This document shows, one piece after another, positions 62,279-64,000 of a stretch of 64,000 nt of DNA (the first letter of the stretch is position 1; every line of letters begins with the position of its first letter). A program made the position numbers and the translations under genes. The DNA is taken from NCBI GenBank assembly GCA_965242785.1, contig CBDETA010000004.1:1116001-1180000 (forward strand), in the 5' to 3' direction. The notes under the pieces are model-generated. The model had not been told where the DNA came from, made no database searches, and saw nothing but the letters and a program-made list of their open reading frames with translations. The DNA comes from Maricaulis sp965242785. Lineage in GTDB: Bacteria; Pseudomonadota; Alphaproteobacteria; Caulobacterales; Maricaulaceae.

Positions 62279-62797
62279 ATGAATATCAAACTGCTTGCCG
62301 TCGCAGCGCTCGGAGCCTTCGCTACCGCTTGCGCGTCGACGCCGCCTGCTGAAGAGCCGGAAGCACCGATCGAACGGCCGGTCGAGACCGTGGACAATAC
62401 GCCTGTGGTTGACCAGGGCCCGATCGCAGGCTCGCGCGAGCACTTCGTCCAAACCGCCGGTGATCGCGTGTTCTACGGCCTGGACCGGCATGACCTGTCC
62501 GCCGAAGCCCGGGAAACCCTGCGTCGTCAGGCTGCCTGGCTGGCCAGCTATCCGGATGCGCGCATCCTGATTGCCGGCAATTGCGACGAGCGTGGCACCC
62601 GCGAATACAACCTGGCCCTCGGCGCGCGCCGTGCCAATGCGGCCCGGGACTTCCTGATCACGCAAGGTGTGGAACCGGCCCGCATCTCCACCACCTCGTA
62701 CGGCAAGGAGCAGCCGACCTGCCGCCAGTCGAACGAGCAGTGCTGGGCGATCAACCGGAACGCCACGACCACGATTACCAGCGGCTACACCAACTAG
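62279..62797 (+). CDS. pal: Peptidoglycan-associated lipoprotein Pal
   Basis: Outer-membrane lipoprotein that anchors to peptidoglycan. The signal ends in A-T-A-C with C18 as lipid site, and an acidic Pro-rich linker follows. The OmpA-like domain has YGLDRHDLSAEARETLRRQA and NCDERGTREYNLALGARRAN (diaminopimelate-binding Asp and Arg). 172 residues. 127 bases separate it from tolB. Confidence 0.96.
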   Translation: MNIKLLAVAALGAFATACASTPPAEEPEAPIERPVETVDNTPVVDQGPIAGSREHFVQTAGDRVFYGLDRHDLSAEARETLRRQAAWLASYPDARILIAGNCDERGTREYNLALGARRANAARDFLITQGVEPARISTTSYGKEQPTCRQSNEQCWAINRNATTTITSGYTN

Positions 62798-62817
62798 TCC
62801 TGCTGGTTCAGCAAGCA

Positions 62818-62854
62818 AAAACGCCCGCGGCCCCGGAAGGCTGCGGGCGTTTTC
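62818..62854 (+). terminator. Intrinsic terminator after pal
   Basis: ACGCCCGC (62821-62828) pairs with GCGGGCGT (62843-62850) around a 14-base loop, with A-run before and TTTTC after. Ends the tolQRAB-pal transcript, probably with read-through to cpoB. Confidence 0.85.
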
Positions 62855-62935
62855 ATGTCATCCGGCCAGAGCGGCCTTGCCGCCGGCCGGTCCGACGCCG
62901 TAATTTCGCCGCGCTCGTCTGCAAGGTGCGTATCC

Positions 62936-63841
62936 ATGATGAAGTTCCTGTCCCTGCCTGTCGTCCTGTCAGCCCTCGTGCTGGCCGCTCCTGCCGATGC
63001 CCAGTCGCGTCGCGAAATGTCCGAACGGATCGACGCCGTGGAAGTGCGCGTCGGCCAGATAGAGGACCAGTTCTTGGCCGGCGACCCGGTCGCCGAAGCG
63101 CTGATGCGTCGTATCGACGAGATGGAATACCAGCTGCGCGCGCTGAACGGCGAGACCGAGCGTCTGGCTTTCGAGAACCGCCAGCTGCGCCAGCAGGTCG
63201 AGGCCCTGGAAGCCATGCTGGTAGAGCCCCAACCGGCTGAACCGGCGCTGGATGACGAAGCCGTGGCCTGGATGCGCGACGGTCTGGACGAAATGGACGG
63301 CGCCGATGTCGCCGTGGTCAATCCCAATGACCCCCACGGCGAAGCCCGGGCCCAGGCGACGGGTGTTCTGGGTTCATCCGCCACCCTGCGTCCGCGCGCG
63401 GGCAACGCGTCGGGCGGCGCTCTGGAAGGCTCTGCCCCGGCGGCTCCGGCCCAGCAGGACCCGGGCGAACTGTTTGCCCAGGCGCACGCCAGCCTTCTGG
63501 ATGGTGATTTCGGTGGCGCCCAGAGCGGGTTCGAGCGCTTTGTTCAAGACCATCCCGACCACGCCCAGGCGGGTGAGGCCTGGTACTGGCTGGGCGAAAC
63601 CTTCTTCGTCCGGTCCGATTTCGCCGAGGCCGCGGATGCGTACATCGCTTCCTTGCGCGGCAATCCGCGCGGCGAGAAGGCCCCGGACGCCCTGGTGCGC
63701 CTGGCCGCCTCGCTCAACGGCATGGGGCGCCAGTCCGATGCCTGCGCCACGCTCGACCGCTTCAACAGCCAATTCCCGAACGCCTCTGCGGCCTCGCGCG
63801 CCCGCGCCCGCCGCGAAGCGACCCGGGCCGGCTGCAGCTAG
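62936..63841 (+). CDS. cpoB: Cell-division coordinator CpoB (YbgF)
   Basis: Periplasmic protein linking Tol-Pal to peptidoglycan synthesis. Signal peptide (MMKFLSLPVVLSALVLAAPA), N-terminal coiled coil for trimerisation (RIDEMEYQLRALNGETERLA), a linker, and TPR repeats at the C-terminus (GELFAQAHASLLDGDFGGAQ, AGEAWYWLGETFFVRSDFAE). 301 residues from ATG 62936. Confidence 0.94.
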   Translation: MMKFLSLPVVLSALVLAAPADAQSRREMSERIDAVEVRVGQIEDQFLAGDPVAEALMRRIDEMEYQLRALNGETERLAFENRQLRQQVEALEAMLVEPQPAEPALDDEAVAWMRDGLDEMDGADVAVVNPNDPHGEARAQATGVLGSSATLRPRAGNASGGALEGSAPAAPAQQDPGELFAQAHASLLDGDFGGAQSGFERFVQDHPDHAQAGEAWYWLGETFFVRSDFAEAADAYIASLRGNPRGEKAPDALVRLAASLNGMGRQSDACATLDRFNSQFPNASAASRARARREATRAGCS

Positions 63842-63843
63842 GC

Positions 63844-64000
63844 GTGTCGGCCGGGCTCCCGGAACGCGTCCACACCTGGCTTGATCGGCACACCGCGGAC
63901 CGCGAGACGCTCGCCCTGGCCTGTTCCGGAGGCGGCGACTCGGTCGCCCTGCTGCATCTGGCCTCCGACTGGGCGCACCGGCGGGGCCGCCGCCTTCATG
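63844..64000 (+). CDS. tilS: tRNA(Ile)-lysidine synthetase TilS, 3' end outside window
   Basis: First 52 codons of TilS, which converts C34 of the AUA-reading tRNA to lysidine. GTG 63844, two bases after the cpoB stop, begins SAGLPERVHTWLDRHTADRE, and LALACSGGGDSVALLHLA is the PP-loop that binds ATP. The position after cpoB is usual in alphaproteobacteria. Most of the gene is cut off by the window edge. Confidence 0.9.
   Translation, partial: MSAGLPERVHTWLDRHTADRETLALACSGGGDSVALLHLASDWAHRRGRRLH

Overview
The window looks like the chromosome of a GC-rich alphaproteobacterium, most likely of the Maricaulis/Hyphomonas/Caulobacter neighbourhood. The signs are the order ruvC-ruvA-ruvB-ybgC-tolQRAB-pal-cpoB-tilS, a methionine synthase split into two genes after metF, a zapA-(6S RNA)-fau block and strong GC bias at third codon positions. 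The genus is an inference from gene order and codon use; no rRNA is present.

Positions 1 to about 24,400 are a surface-polysaccharide locus that is visibly more AT-rich and mosaic than the rest. It holds an ABC-2 exporter pair (wzm/wzt, the Wzt with a C-terminal glycan-recognition domain), a 1436-residue multidomain glycosyltransferase, further glycosyltransferases, a probable GDP-D-glycero-D-manno-heptose pathway (GmhB-like phosphatase, HddA-like kinase, HddC-like guanylyltransferase) with a GDP-sugar dehydratase/reductase pair that could turn it into a 6-deoxy-heptose, a PhyH-type dioxygenase, a decayed IS3-family element, the dTDP-L-rhamnose operon (rfbCBDA), glmS and two related Cys-rich methyltransferase-like proteins. 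Composition changes abruptly near 24.4-24.5 kb, just before a WbpE-like sugar aminotransferase.

From 25.8 to 31.3 kb lies sulfate assimilation (cysD, a cysN-cysC fusion, cysQ and an SLC13-type permease with RCK_C domains). A lone glycosyltransferase paralogous to the first gene of the window follows, then zapA, a probable 6S RNA, fau, and the methyl cycle: metK-ahcY diverging from metF and the two metH genes, with near-identical palindromic operators at both promoters. From 44 to 51 kb are GDP-mannose and central sugar genes (manC, yebC, an AGE-family epimerase, pgi, tkt), which feed fructose-6-P and mannose-6-P to the polysaccharide genes.

The most unusual segment is 52.3-54.9 kb on the minus strand. 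Two adjacent genes encode Tat-signal proteins whose whole mature part is a tandem array of about 20-residue Asp/Gly/Arg repeats (core T-D-x-D ... D-P-x-G-x-G-R-G; eight and seven copies). One looks like a lipoprotein and the other like a soluble secreted protein. Directly downstream, behind a strong intrinsic terminator, is a JmjC/cupin-4 protein oxygenase with a C-terminal winged-helix-like tail. This has the layout of a multi-core modified-peptide system, with repeat precursors and a hydroxylase, that I do not recognise as described.

The right end (55.1-64.0 kb) is the conserved Holliday-junction resolution and Tol-Pal envelope block, ending in a truncated tilS.
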